Part shown: positions 8,920 to 17,522 of the stretch, in pieces
How the letters are laid out: the number at the start of each line of letters is the position of its first letter
Position numbering within the stretch: the first letter of the stretch is position 1
Assembly: GCA_048263775.1 (NCBI GenBank)
Contig: JBLXDU010000001.1
Location: 372,001 to 436,000, forward strand
Direction: 5' to 3'
DNA from: UBA1479 sp048263775
GTDB taxonomy: Bacteria; Pseudomonadota; Alphaproteobacteria; Rhodospirillales; Casp-alpha2
DNA: 64,000 nt
Translations under genes and position numbers: made by a program
Notes under the pieces: model-generated
Seen by the model: only the letters and a program-made list of their open reading frames with translations
Told to the model about the DNA's origin: nothing
Database searches by the model: none

Positions 8920-9922
8920 TCATGCTGAGGGGCTCGAAGAACTGGTTGAGCGTGCAGAAAAGCTTCCGCCGATCCGAATGGCCGTAATCGCAGCAGACCA
9001 GGCACTAGTCCTTCAGTCTGTCGTACAAGCTCGGAAGGCCGGTCTTATTGTGCCGCTCCTCATCGGCGCGCCGGACGAGATTGTTGCATGCGCCGGTGAA
9101 ATTGACGCCGATATCACCGGTGTTGAAATCATCACTGCAAAAGATGCGGAGGAAGCGGCTCGGGTTGGCGTTGACCTCGTTCGTGGTGGACGAGCAGATG
9201 CACTCATGAAAGGGCGAATTCACACAGACGCTTTGATGCGGGCGGTTCTCGATTCTGATCGCGGGCTCAGGCTGCCCGACCAGCGTGTCAGTCACGTATT
9301 TGTGGTCGATATCCCGACCTATCCGAAATTGTTGGCGATTACAGATGCGGCGATAAACATTTCTCCGGACCTAAACGCGAAGGCGCAAATTCTTCAGAAC
9401 GCCATCTCGCTCTTTCATCTCCTTGGCGTCGCTAGACCCAAGGTCGCAGCGCTCTCGGCTGTTGAAACGGTGAATCCGGCGATTGTATCGACGGTGGACG
9501 CGGCTTGCCTCGCGTTGATGGCAAGACGGGGGCAAATCTCCGGCGCTGCCATTGATGGCCCCATGGCCTTTGATAATGCGATCTCGAGTGACGCTGCAAA
9601 GGTGAAGGGGATCGTGTCCGAGGTCGCGGGAGATGTCGATATTCTCCTCGTTCCCGATCTCATATCCGGCAACATCTTGGCCAAGAATCTAGAATATCTG
9701 GCAGGCGCCACGGCGGCGGGTATCGTATTGGGATTGTCCGCGCCGGTCGTCCTAAGTTCGCGTGCCGATCCGACTCAGGCGCGCTTGGCGGCAATGGCGC
9801 TTGCCGTCCTAATGCATCAGTCATCGGCGGCTCAACGACGACAAGGGCGCGAGGAGGAACTCGAGTCTGCGATTCACTGTGCAGCCCAACCTGAAAGCGC
9901 CTGTTGTCCTATTGGAGCGTGA
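8906..9922 (+). CDS. Phosphate acetyl/butyryltransferase
   Basis: 338 aa with a single PTA/PTB domain, lacking the P-loop N-terminal part of long Pta. SHVFVVDIPTYPKLLAITDAA and the later AIDGPMAFDNAIS segment are typical of the phosphate acetyl/butyryltransferase family (acyl-CoA + Pi to acyl phosphate). Paired with acetate kinase it can convert acyl-CoA to acid with ATP gain, or run in reverse to feed acyl-CoA to the adjacent PHA synthase. The ATG has GGGGAA upstream. Acetyl versus butyryl preference cannot be decided from sequence. Confidence 0.85.
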   Translation: MPVHSHAEGLEELVERAEKLPPIRMAVIAADQALVLQSVVQARKAGLIVPLLIGAPDEIVACAGEIDADITGVEIITAKDAEEAARVGVDLVRGGRADALMKGRIHTDALMRAVLDSDRGLRLPDQRVSHVFVVDIPTYPKLLAITDAAINISPDLNAKAQILQNAISLFHLLGVARPKVAALSAVETVNPAIVSTVDAACLALMARRGQISGAAIDGPMAFDNAISSDAAKVKGIVSEVAGDVDILLVPDLISGNILAKNLEYLAGATAAGIVLGLSAPVVLSSRADPTQARLAAMALAVLMHQSSAAQRRQGREEELESAIHCAAQPESACCPIGA

Positions 9923-9927
9923 ACAAA

Positions 9928-11691
9928 ATGAAGAATGGCCTGGAGTGTGAGGCGCCTGATCTCAAGTATGCCCCCAAAACCCAACCTTCGTTGGATCAAC
10001 CGCTGAATGCTGCGCTTGGGCGGGTAACTGGTGGGATTAGCCCCACAGCTCTCTTTCAGGCGTACATCGATTGGGCTCAACATCTCCTTATGTCGCCGGA
10101 CAAACAGATTGAACTTGCACTCAAGGCACAACGAAAGTTGTTGCGGTATATTGAATTCAGCCATAGTGCCTGTTGCGACCCTCAATGCGCACCATGCATC
10201 GACCCTTTGCCCCATGATAAGCGGTTTGTGGCTGAGGAATGGCAGGATTGGCCTTATCGGCTTGCCTACCAAGGGTTTCTTCTTACCCAGCAGTGGTGGC
10301 ACAACGCCACGACCCAGGTTTCCGGCGTCTCTAAACATCATGAACAGATAGTTTCCTTTGTCGCCCGCCAACTACTTGACGTTGTTTCGCCGGCGAATTA
10401 CCCGGCGACCAATCCGGAGTTCCGAAAGGCAACGCTGGAAAGCAGAGGTCATAACCTGGTTCAAGGGACGCTGAATTTTGTAGAGGATTGGAAACTGGCC
10501 CTTCAGGGTGAACGCCCGTCCGCAGTAAAGCAGTTCCAGGTCGGGCAAAATCTGGCCGTCACGCCAGGAAAGGTCGTTTTCCGCAACGAATTGATTGAAC
10601 TTATCCAATACACGCCAGCATCCGGAAAGGTTTATCCAGAGCCGATCCTGATCACACCGGCTTGGATAATGAAGTACTACATCCTCGACCTCAGCCCTGG
10701 AAATTCACTGGTCAGGTTTCTTGTCGAGCAGGGACACACGGTTTTCATCATCTCCTGGAAAAACCCGTCGGTGGAGGACCGCGAACTCAGTCTGGAAGAC
10801 TACCGTTTGCTTGGTGTGATGGCGGCGCTTGATGCGATCTCTGCGATCATGCCTGGGAGGGGCATCCACGGCGTCGGATATTGTCTCGGCGGCACTCTTA
10901 TGGCTATCGCGGCCGCGTGGATGGCCCGTGAGGATGATCGTCGTTTGGTATCCTTGACATTGTTCGCTGCGCAAACCGACTTTACCGAGGCTGGCGAACT
11001 TATGCTGTTTATCGATGAGGCGCAGGTCAACTTCCTCGAGAATATCATGGCAGAGACAGGATACCTGGACACCAAGCAAATGGCTGGGGCTTTCCAGCTC
11101 CTGCGCTCCAACGACTTGATATGGTCAAGCATGGTGAACGCATACCTGTTCGGCGAACGACTGCCTATGATTGACCTGATAGCCTGGAACGCAGATGCAA
11201 CACGGATGCCGTCGAAAATGCATTCAGAGTATCTCCGTAAGCTCTTCCTGAATAATGACCTTGCCGACGAGCGCTATGTCATCGGCGGTCGAGCAATCTC
11301 ATTGCGGGACATCCGTATTCCGATATTCGCGGTCAGTACTTTGTCCGATCATATCGCTCCGTGGCGCTCCGTATATAAAATCCATGCTCAGACCAACGCC
11401 GATGTCACCTTTGTTCTATCTACTGGTGGTCACAATGCCGGCGTCGTTAATCCGCCAGGCAACGCGAAGCGATCCCACCAAATCGCCGCTCACGATGATC
11501 TCGAAGCCTATCTCGATCCTGATTCCTGGCAGTCACAGGCGGACAATCATGAAGGATCTTGGTGGCCCTGTTGGCGGAAGTGGCTTGCGACGAATTCGGG
11601 AGTACTGGTCGACCCGCCTCGAATGGGGGCTGCGCGGAAAGGCTATAAACCGCTCTGCGATGCCCCTGGGACATATGTCTATATGCAGTGA
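9928..11691 (+). CDS. phaC: Class I poly(R)-hydroxyalkanoate synthase
   Basis: 587 aa, class I size. The lipase-box-like GYCLGG gives nucleophile Cys319, the same position as in Cupriavidus PhaC. LSDHIAPW supplies the Asp and TGGHNAGVVNPP the His. SWKNPS is the family's SWRNP motif. The ATG at 9928 follows GGAG; the frame opens slightly earlier with TTG. The enzyme polymerises (R)-3-hydroxyacyl-CoA on granule surfaces. It is the fourth gene of the box C operon. No phaA, phaB or phasin is in the window, so precursors must come from elsewhere. Confidence 0.92.
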   Translation: MKNGLECEAPDLKYAPKTQPSLDQPLNAALGRVTGGISPTALFQAYIDWAQHLLMSPDKQIELALKAQRKLLRYIEFSHSACCDPQCAPCIDPLPHDKRFVAEEWQDWPYRLAYQGFLLTQQWWHNATTQVSGVSKHHEQIVSFVARQLLDVVSPANYPATNPEFRKATLESRGHNLVQGTLNFVEDWKLALQGERPSAVKQFQVGQNLAVTPGKVVFRNELIELIQYTPASGKVYPEPILITPAWIMKYYILDLSPGNSLVRFLVEQGHTVFIISWKNPSVEDRELSLEDYRLLGVMAALDAISAIMPGRGIHGVGYCLGGTLMAIAAAWMAREDDRRLVSLTLFAAQTDFTEAGELMLFIDEAQVNFLENIMAETGYLDTKQMAGAFQLLRSNDLIWSSMVNAYLFGERLPMIDLIAWNADATRMPSKMHSEYLRKLFLNNDLADERYVIGGRAISLRDIRIPIFAVSTLSDHIAPWRSVYKIHAQTNADVTFVLSTGGHNAGVVNPPGNAKRSHQIAAHDDLEAYLDPDSWQSQADNHEGSWWPCWRKWLATNSGVLVDPPRMGAARKGYKPLCDAPGTYVYMQ

Positions 11692-11748
11692 ATTGATGGC
11701 GACGTGAGATTGGTTCACTCGCTCGAACTGCAGGAGGAGTATCAGAGA

Positions 11749-12531
11749 ATGGAAGTCATAGATTTGAATGGCCGGAAAGGACTGGTCGTTGGTATTGCCA
11801 ACGAGCACAGCCTTGCTTGGTCGGCGGCGCAGCGTTTCCGGAATGCTGGCGCCGAACTGGCGATTTCCTACCTGAACGACAAGGCGATGCCGTTTGTTGA
11901 GCCGCTTGCCCGCGAAATCGAAACCCCGGTTTTCCTTCCCTGTGACGTCTCCGTCCCCGGGCAATTGGAAAAGTTGTTTGACACGATAGCGGAAAAATGG
12001 GGTCGACTGGATTTTCTTCTGCATTCGATCGCTTGGGCCCGGAAAGAGGATCTGCATGGCAGGCTGACCGACTGTTCGAGCGATGGGTTCGCTGAATCAA
12101 TGTTGATATCTTGTCATTCCTTTATCCGCATGGCCAAGCTTGCCGAGCCATTGATGCAAGAGGGCGGCAGCCTGATGACTCTAAGCTACTACGGTGCTGA
12201 GAAGGTGGTAGATCACTACAATGTCATGGGGCCTGTGAAGGCTGCTCTCGAAGCATCAGTTCGGTACTTGGCACATGAACTCGGACGCTCTTCCATTAGA
12301 GTGAACGCCATCTCGGCGGGCGCTGTGGCAACACGCGCTGCTTCCGGGATTGAGCATTTCGACGAACTCCTGAATGAAACGGTGCTAAAGGCGCCGCTTC
12401 GGAGAACCGTCGAATCCTGTGAAGTTGGGCGCGCCGCATTGATGTTGGCGAGCGATTATTCTTCCGCCATTACAGGTGAAACGCTCCACGTCGACGCCGG
12501 ATTTCATATTGAGGGCATGGTTTTTCATTGA
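11749..12531 (+). CDS. fabI: Enoyl-ACP reductase (FabI-type SDR)
   Basis: 260 aa, full FabI length. The Rossmann start GLVVGIANEHSLAW is the FabI variant of the glycine motif, and YNVMGPVK carries the catalytic Tyr-x6-Lys. It reduces the enoyl-ACP double bond with NAD(P)H. AGGAGG stands before the ATG at 11749; the frame opens earlier at 11704 without a site. It is last in the PHA/acetate operon and is probably an accessory copy beside the housekeeping fabI, perhaps working on CoA or ACP thioesters that feed the synthase. Confidence 0.88.
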   Translation: MEVIDLNGRKGLVVGIANEHSLAWSAAQRFRNAGAELAISYLNDKAMPFVEPLAREIETPVFLPCDVSVPGQLEKLFDTIAEKWGRLDFLLHSIAWARKEDLHGRLTDCSSDGFAESMLISCHSFIRMAKLAEPLMQEGGSLMTLSYYGAEKVVDHYNVMGPVKAALEASVRYLAHELGRSSIRVNAISAGAVATRAASGIEHFDELLNETVLKAPLRRTVESCEVGRAALMLASDYSSAITGETLHVDAGFHIEGMVFH

Positions 12532-12576
12532 GATTTGGTCGCGGGGCTGTTTGCGACCGAGGCAGAAAATTTTGAC

Positions 12577-12607
12577 TTGACCCTCCTGCTGCGGGAGCCC
12601 TCATACA
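12577..12607 (+). promoter_or_regulatory. CueR/MerR-type promoter box D
   Basis: TTGACC (12577-12582), 19-bp spacer with CCTCC-TGCTGC-GGGAG, then CATACA (12602-12607). It lies 35 bp before the beta-propeller gene and probably starts the long unit running to nhaA. A short GGTCGC/GCGACC inverted repeat just upstream may end the fabI operon. Confidence 0.83.
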
Positions 12608-12642
12608 AAGATTTATTCGGTTTTGAGCGAATGGAGAGGGTT

Positions 12643-13740
12643 ATGTTTCAGCAATCGATCAGTCGAGTTTCGGAGGCCCGCGCAACAGGATTGGGCTTTC
12701 TTATCATGGCGGCCTATTTCGCGATGGCTGCGCTTTCCTCGGCCTCAGCCGGAGAACGGAATGTGGTTTTTGTCCCCATGGGCGGCAACAATGAAATCGC
12801 GGTTATCGATGTCGATACAAACAAGGTCGTCGAGCGCATCACCGGCGTACCGGCTGTCCACGGGCTTGCCAAGACGCCCGACGGGAAGCTCCTTATCGCC
12901 GGCAGCTTCACGGAGGTCGAGCCCGGCGCCACAATACCTGAACGGCCTGCGGGTGTGTCGGCGGAAGACCATGCCGCGCATCACGCGAAATCGGCAAGCC
13001 GACCAGTGGCGAAGAGCGCCGTCATAAGCCGCGTAACCTTCATCAAGGTCAAGGACCGTTCCGTGGTTCGTCGGGTCGATGTTCCGGGTGGAGTTCATCA
13101 TGTTGCTGCGTCGCCCAATGGTTTCTTCGCCGCTGTGACCCATCCCAATCAGGATGCGGTATCCGTGATCGATATTCGGACGTTCACGGTCGTTGCGACC
13201 GTCAAGACCGGGGCCGTGCCCAACTATGCCGCCTTTTCTCAGGACGGAGCCCGCCTTTACATCAGCGATTCCGGTGACAACTCCGTCAGCATTGTGCGCA
13301 CGGCCAACTGGCGGGTTTCCGACAGGGTGAAGGTTGGAGAAGCCCCGGAGCACCTCGTTGTTCGAGATGATCTCGGAAAGATGTTCGTCAACAACGTCGG
13401 CGACGGCACTGTGTCGGTCATTGACCTTAAGCACCTTGCCGTTGCCAAGGTTTTAAAGGGCGGTGAGGATCCGCACGGCATCGACGTGTCTGAGGACGGC
13501 CGGACGCTCTTTGTGAGCGCCAAGGGCGCGAACAAGCTCATTGCGATCGATCTGAGTTCCGGTGACCGGCGCGAACTAACGTTGGCACCGCAGCCCTACC
13601 ATCTGGCGGTGATCAAGGGCCAAGGCGTGATCTATGTCTCGAGCGTCGAACTGCCGAAGCTATGGGTTGTCGATGCGAAGACCCTGAAACTGACCGGCAC
13701 GATCGACGTCGGCGGCAAGGGACATCAGTTAGTTCAGTAA
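12643..13740 (+). CDS. Exported YVTN-type beta-propeller protein
   Basis: 365 aa. The N-terminus has a basic stretch and hydrophobic core ending near ASAGE (about residue 43), a probable signal sequence. The rest is made of repeated four-stranded blades with VIDVDTNKVVERI, VIDIRTFTVVATV and VIDLKHLAVAKVL, typical YncE/YVTN propeller repeats. An insert with Glu/His (EDHAAHHA) near residue 110 could touch metal. The ATG at 12643 has GGAGAGG before it; the longer frame starts upstream of the promoter. Likely a periplasmic scaffold or redox partner; no enzymatic residues are evident. Confidence 0.78.
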   Translation: MFQQSISRVSEARATGLGFLIMAAYFAMAALSSASAGERNVVFVPMGGNNEIAVIDVDTNKVVERITGVPAVHGLAKTPDGKLLIAGSFTEVEPGATIPERPAGVSAEDHAAHHAKSASRPVAKSAVISRVTFIKVKDRSVVRRVDVPGGVHHVAASPNGFFAAVTHPNQDAVSVIDIRTFTVVATVKTGAVPNYAAFSQDGARLYISDSGDNSVSIVRTANWRVSDRVKVGEAPEHLVVRDDLGKMFVNNVGDGTVSVIDLKHLAVAKVLKGGEDPHGIDVSEDGRTLFVSAKGANKLIAIDLSSGDRRELTLAPQPYHLAVIKGQGVIYVSSVELPKLWVVDAKTLKLTGTIDVGGKGHQLVQ

Positions 13741-13765
13741 TGGGCTTCAGTTGGAGGGCGATAAA

Positions 13766-14065
13766 ATGGCTGAAAGACATTCCAACGGCATATTGAGCGG
13801 GTTGTTTTCGCGAAGCGGCTTGGTCCTTGCTGGGTTTCTCGGTGTTGCCGGATACTTTCTCTGGACCGAGCATCAGGCGCACGTGGCCAGTGCGTTACCG
13901 TATCTTCCATGGCTTCTTATTCTTCTGTGTCCCTTGATGCACCTCTTTATGCACCACGGGCACGGTGGCCATGGCGGCCACGAGGGGCACGAAGGCCACC
14001 AATCGGAAGGGAAGGCCGAGGGCGGTCGGGACGAAGGCAATAATCGTGGAGGACCAAGCGCATGA
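13766..14065 (+). CDS. DUF2933 small membrane protein
   Basis: 99 aa: two transmembrane helices (about residues 17-33 and 43-58), the phrase LPYLPWLLILLCPLMHLFMHHGHG, and a Gly/His-rich tail (GHGGHGGHEGHEGH). This is the DUF2933 pattern, common beside copper and silver resistance genes. GGAGGG precedes the ATG. It overlaps the following methyltransferase-like gene by 4 bp. The His-rich tail suggests metal buffering at the membrane surface; this is inference. Confidence 0.8.
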   Translation: MAERHSNGILSGLFSRSGLVLAGFLGVAGYFLWTEHQAHVASALPYLPWLLILLCPLMHLFMHHGHGGHGGHEGHEGHQSEGKAEGGRDEGNNRGGPSA

Positions 14066-14715
14066 GCGAGACAACTAACGCCTACGGTCTTTGGTCCCTT
14101 GTGATCATTAACTCCGCGGTATTTATCATGTTTGCCTTCAGTTTCTTCAAGCCACAGACGGCAACGGACTGGCGGTCCTTCGGGGCGTTCAGCGCGTTCC
14201 TGGTCGCGTTGTTCACTGAGATGTATGGCTTTCCGCTAACCATCTACCTTCTATCCGGCTGGCTTCAGAGCAATTATCCGGGGATCGACTGGTTAGCTCA
14301 TGATTCGGGCCACCTGCCCGAGATGATCTTCGGCTGGCAGGGCAACCCGCATTTCGGTCCATTCCATATTCTGAGCTTCGCATTCATCCTGGCGGGATTC
14401 GCGCTGATTTCGTCCGCTTGGCGCATTCTTTACCAGGCGCAGAAATCCGGCACGCTGGCGAGGACAGGCGCTTATGCGAAGGTCCGTCATCCGCAGTACG
14501 TTGGATTTATCGCCATTATGATCGGATTCCTTTTTCAGTGGCCGACGGTTCTGACGCTGGCGATGTTCCCGGTCCTCGTCTGGATGTACGTCCGGCTGGC
14601 ATATGCGGAGGAACAGACGGCGCTAAAGGAGTTCGGCGCCGAATACGAAGACTACCGGTCCAGGGTTCCGGCGTTTATCCCTCGGTTTGGGAATTTGGTC
14701 GATACGACGACATAA
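14062..14715 (+). CDS. Isoprenylcysteine carboxyl methyltransferase family membrane protein
   Basis: 217 aa with five or six hydrophobic helices. The C-terminal third carries TGAYAKVRHPQYVGFI and EEQTALKEFGAEYEDYRSRVPAFIP, the SAM-binding signature of the ICMT/PEMT membrane methyltransferase family. An added N-terminal half carries acidic/His residues (HDSGHLPE, GNPHFGPFH). The family is frequent in heavy-metal islands next to DUF2933. The substrate is unknown. ATGA coupling ties it to the preceding gene. Confidence 0.82.
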   Translation: MSETTNAYGLWSLVIINSAVFIMFAFSFFKPQTATDWRSFGAFSAFLVALFTEMYGFPLTIYLLSGWLQSNYPGIDWLAHDSGHLPEMIFGWQGNPHFGPFHILSFAFILAGFALISSAWRILYQAQKSGTLARTGAYAKVRHPQYVGFIAIMIGFLFQWPTVLTLAMFPVLVWMYVRLAYAEEQTALKEFGAEYEDYRSRVPAFIPRFGNLVDTTT

Positions 14716-14762
14716 CCGCATCCGGGGTTAACGACCAAGCTAAGTGAGCAGGTTGTTTCACG

Positions 14763-15317
14763 ATGATGAAATCAGAAGGACATATTGAAAGCCTCAGGAT
14801 TGACGAGCGGTCGAGACGCGATTTTCTGATCGTCTCAACATCGACGCTCGCAGCTACCGGCGTGGCTTTGTCGGTTTGGCCGTTGATCGACAGCCTTAAT
14901 CCGGCATCCGACACGCTCGCGCTCGCATCGACAGACTTGAACCTGCGGCCTATTGAGCGCGGCCAGCGGGTTACGGTCGTTTGGCAAGGCAAGCCGGTAT
15001 TTGTGGATCGTCGTACTCCGGAGGCCGTTACAAAAGCGAAGGCAGATGATAGCGCGGCCTTGCCGGATCCGGAGAAGGATGCGGACCGGGTCCAAAGGGA
15101 AGAGTGGTTAATTGTCGTTGGGATTTGCACACATCTGGGCTGCATTCCCCTTGGTCAGCGAGAAGGGAGCCGGCGAGGTGATTTCGGCGGCTGGTTTTGC
15201 CCCTGTCATGGGTCTCACTACGACACCTCCGGCCGCATCAGGAAAGGGCCGGCGCCGCGCAATCTGGTCGTGCCGCCATATGCTTTCCCCAACCCTGAGA
15301 AATTGGTGATCGGATGA
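14763..15317 (+). CDS. Rieske iron-sulfur protein (PetA-like), orphan
   Basis: 184 aa. An N-terminal Tat-type signal anchor (RRDFLIVSTSTLAATG) precedes a Rieske domain with CTHLGCIP and CPCHGSHYD, the Cys-His/Cys-His ligands of the [2Fe-2S] cluster. In complex III this subunit passes electrons from quinol to cytochrome c1, but no cytochrome b or c1 gene is nearby, so this is a solitary copy. The neighbouring small c-type cytochromes may be its acceptors. Two tandem ATG codons are possible starts. Confidence 0.87.
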   Translation: MMKSEGHIESLRIDERSRRDFLIVSTSTLAATGVALSVWPLIDSLNPASDTLALASTDLNLRPIERGQRVTVVWQGKPVFVDRRTPEAVTKAKADDSAALPDPEKDADRVQREEWLIVVGICTHLGCIPLGQREGSRRGDFGGWFCPCHGSHYDTSGRIRKGPAPRNLVVPPYAFPNPEKLVIG

Positions 15318-15340
15318 CATTGGAAATGGAAGGATTTGTT

Positions 15341-15739
15341 ATGAGAACAAAGTTGACCGGCGGGGCGCACGCTTTTCGTCGATATGGTCTCGCTTTCCGG
15401 TTCTTCGTCGTGGCGGCGGTGGCGATGGTCTCAGTTACGGCGGTATCTAGCGCGCGGGCTGAGATGAGTGCGGACGAAATTCGAAATAAAGTCGCCGCTG
15501 ACTACGGTGTTACGGTTCTGAAAATAACACCTGTGGAGAGCGCGTCAGGCACTCGTTATGCCGTGACCGTGATGGCTCCTGGTGGCAACCGGAACCATGC
15601 GTTTCAAGTCAACACCATCGTGGTTGATAGTGAAACCGGCAAACCGGTGATTCTGTATGGCCATACCGGCGGGCAACAGCAATCGGCGGCGCCGTCGATT
15701 TCACACCGCACGCATCCACGCATGGCTGGGGATGAATAG
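15341..15739 (+). CDS. Small secreted protein of the metal island
   Basis: 132 aa, family not recognised. A clear signal peptide (about residues 20-42, cleavage near ARA-EM) is followed by a compact domain: SADEIRNKVAADYGVTVLKITPV, then beta-rich sequence. This is reminiscent of PepSY-like or amyloid-inhibitor folds but not assignable. The ATG at 15341 has AAGGA six bases upstream; an ATG overlapping the Rieske stop at 15314 is the alternative. It sits between the Rieske and a cytochrome c gene, so a periplasmic redox or assembly role is plausible. Confidence 0.6.
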   Translation: MRTKLTGGAHAFRRYGLAFRFFVVAAVAMVSVTAVSSARAEMSADEIRNKVAADYGVTVLKITPVESASGTRYAVTVMAPGGNRNHAFQVNTIVVDSETGKPVILYGHTGGQQQSAAPSISHRTHPRMAGDE

Positions 15740-15794
15740 AATGATCGGGCAGAGCTGTTGAACACCAGAGATGTCGTCGCCGTGGAGGGGAGTA

Positions 15795-16226
15795 GTGAAG
15801 ATCATGGACAAGGTGCCCGCTATCTTTGTGAGTGCGTTTGTCATAGGCGGCATTGCCATCATCGGTTGGAAGATTTTCTCCTCGGAACGGGCAGACACGG
15901 TCGTTTCGGTGAAGGTGCCCACGCTGTCGCAGCCGGCGAAGGCCGGCAAGGCGGCGTTCGATGCGACCTGCGCTCAGTGCCACGGTGCTAACGCCGCCGG
16001 ATCTGACAAGGGGCCGCCTCTGGTACATGACATCTACAATCCCGGCCATCATGCAGACTATGCGTTCGTACTTGCGGCCCAGCGGGGCGTGCGGCAACAT
16101 CATTGGCCGTTCGGTGACATGCCGCCGCAGCCACAGGTGAGCGAGGCGGATATCGGGGCCATTGTCCGCTACATTCGCGAGTTGCAGGCCGCTAACGGAA
16201 TTGGATACCGGCCACACAACATGTGA
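15795..16226 (+). CDS. Membrane-anchored cytochrome c
   Basis: 143 aa. An N-terminal hydrophobic anchor (about residues 8-24) is followed by a cytochrome c domain with a single CAQCH heme site and a later FGDMPPQP segment that supplies the distal Met. The small class I cytochrome is periplasmic. The GTG at 15795 is taken as start because GGAGGGG stands five bases before it; the ATG at 15804 is the alternative. Its place just after the orphan Rieske gene suggests an electron-transfer pair. Confidence 0.82.
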   Translation: MKIMDKVPAIFVSAFVIGGIAIIGWKIFSSERADTVVSVKVPTLSQPAKAGKAAFDATCAQCHGANAAGSDKGPPLVHDIYNPGHHADYAFVLAAQRGVRQHHWPFGDMPPQPQVSEADIGAIVRYIRELQAANGIGYRPHNM

Positions 16227-16270
16227 AGTGGCCGTGTGCATTCCTCCAACCTCTGTTTCTGAGAGAATAA

Positions 16271-17440
16271 ATGAAAAGCCTGCTTCGCAGTGATCAAGGT
16301 GCCGGCATCGTCATGCTTGCATTCATGGCGCTTGCTTTGGTCGCTGCCAATTCACCCTTCGCAGCATTGTATCAGGCCGTCCATCACACGCCGGTCCACT
16401 TGCGTATCGGCGAACTCCTCATCGAAGGCCCAATGGTTTACTGGATTAATCAGGGACTCATGGTGATCTTTTTTGTCATCATCGGTTTCGAAATCAAACA
16501 GCAGGTCCTCGAAGGACAGCTCAACACCTTGCGGAGTGCGGCGCTACCGGCTTTCGCGGCGCTGGGAGGCATGGCGGTGCCCGCGATCGTCTATGCGTCT
16601 TTCAATCAGGGTGACGCTGTGGGCATACGGGGTTGGGCGGTGCCGACTGCGACCGACATTGTGCTCGCTCTGAGCATTCTCTCGCTGATGGGGCCGCGTG
16701 TGCCGATCGGACTGAAAGTCTTTCTGACGGCTCTCGCCGTGTTCGATGACATCGGGGCGGTCATCATCATCGGTGTATTTTATGGTGAGCATTTTTCCCT
16801 GGTACCGGCGGTGGTTGGGTTGGCTGCGGTTGTCGGGCTGTTCGCGCTTAATCGCTGGAAGGTTACTAACCCCGTTGCATACATCATCGTCGGAGCGGTT
16901 CTGTGGGTAGGCATGTTGAAAGCGGGTGTCGAGGCTGCTCTTGCAGGGGTTATAATTGCGGCTGCAGTTCCCATGCACGGAGACCGGACAAAGTCCAAAT
17001 CCCCTCTGCGTTCCGCTGAAAACACCCTCCATTTGTGGAGTTCCCTGCTCGTCGTTCCCCTATTCGTGTTTTTCAATTCCGGCGTGGTTTTGGACGAGAA
17101 GGCATTTTCCAGCAGCAGCGAAGGGGTTTGGCTTGGGATCGTCCTGGGGTTGTTCCTTGGGAAACAGGTCGGCATATTCGGTGCAGTATTTCTCGCGGTT
17201 CGTTCTGGTCTTTGCCGTTTGCCGGAACGTGTCAACTGGATGCAGGTATTCGGTGTTTCGATTCTTGCGGGGATCGGATTCACCATGAGCTTGTTCATCG
17301 CCACACGGGCATTTCCGGATCCGGCGGTGTTGTCATCAGCGAAGCTTGCGGTTCTATCCGGGTCGCTGTTGTCTGCCGTGATTGGTGTTCTGGTTCTTCA
17401 GTATGCGACTATCGGGTCCGGAACGATCACGCACGATTGA
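16271..17440 (+). CDS. nhaA: Na+/H+ antiporter NhaA
   Basis: 389 aa, full NhaA length, with about twelve helices. GWAVPTATDIVLAL and LTALAVFDDIGAV carry the paired aspartates of the ion-binding site, and ILAGIGFTMSLFIA is the late conserved segment. It swaps cytoplasmic Na+ for protons. It lies 44 bp after the cytochrome gene and likely ends the box D unit, so sodium/pH homeostasis would be under the same metal-linked control. Confidence 0.93.
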   Translation: MKSLLRSDQGAGIVMLAFMALALVAANSPFAALYQAVHHTPVHLRIGELLIEGPMVYWINQGLMVIFFVIIGFEIKQQVLEGQLNTLRSAALPAFAALGGMAVPAIVYASFNQGDAVGIRGWAVPTATDIVLALSILSLMGPRVPIGLKVFLTALAVFDDIGAVIIIGVFYGEHFSLVPAVVGLAAVVGLFALNRWKVTNPVAYIIVGAVLWVGMLKAGVEAALAGVIIAAAVPMHGDRTKSKSPLRSAENTLHLWSSLLVVPLFVFFNSGVVLDEKAFSSSSEGVWLGIVLGLFLGKQVGIFGAVFLAVRSGLCRLPERVNWMQVFGVSILAGIGFTMSLFIATRAFPDPAVLSSAKLAVLSGSLLSAVIGVLVLQYATIGSGTITHD

Positions 17441-17461
17441 TATTTTTCGGGATACTTGGTG

Positions 17462-17492
17462 TTGACCCTCTTCCTACAGGATGCTTCAGGAT
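17462..17492 (+). promoter_or_regulatory. CueR/MerR-type promoter box E
   Basis: TTGACC (17462-17467), 19-bp spacer with CCTCT-TCCTAC-AGGAT, then CAGGAT (17487-17492). It is the most degenerate member of the set, with a weak dyad right arm. It lies 31 bp before the lipoprotein gene. Confidence 0.65.
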
Positions 17493-17522
17493 TTTCATCA
17501 GTTTTTGGGAAGGAGATGTAAA

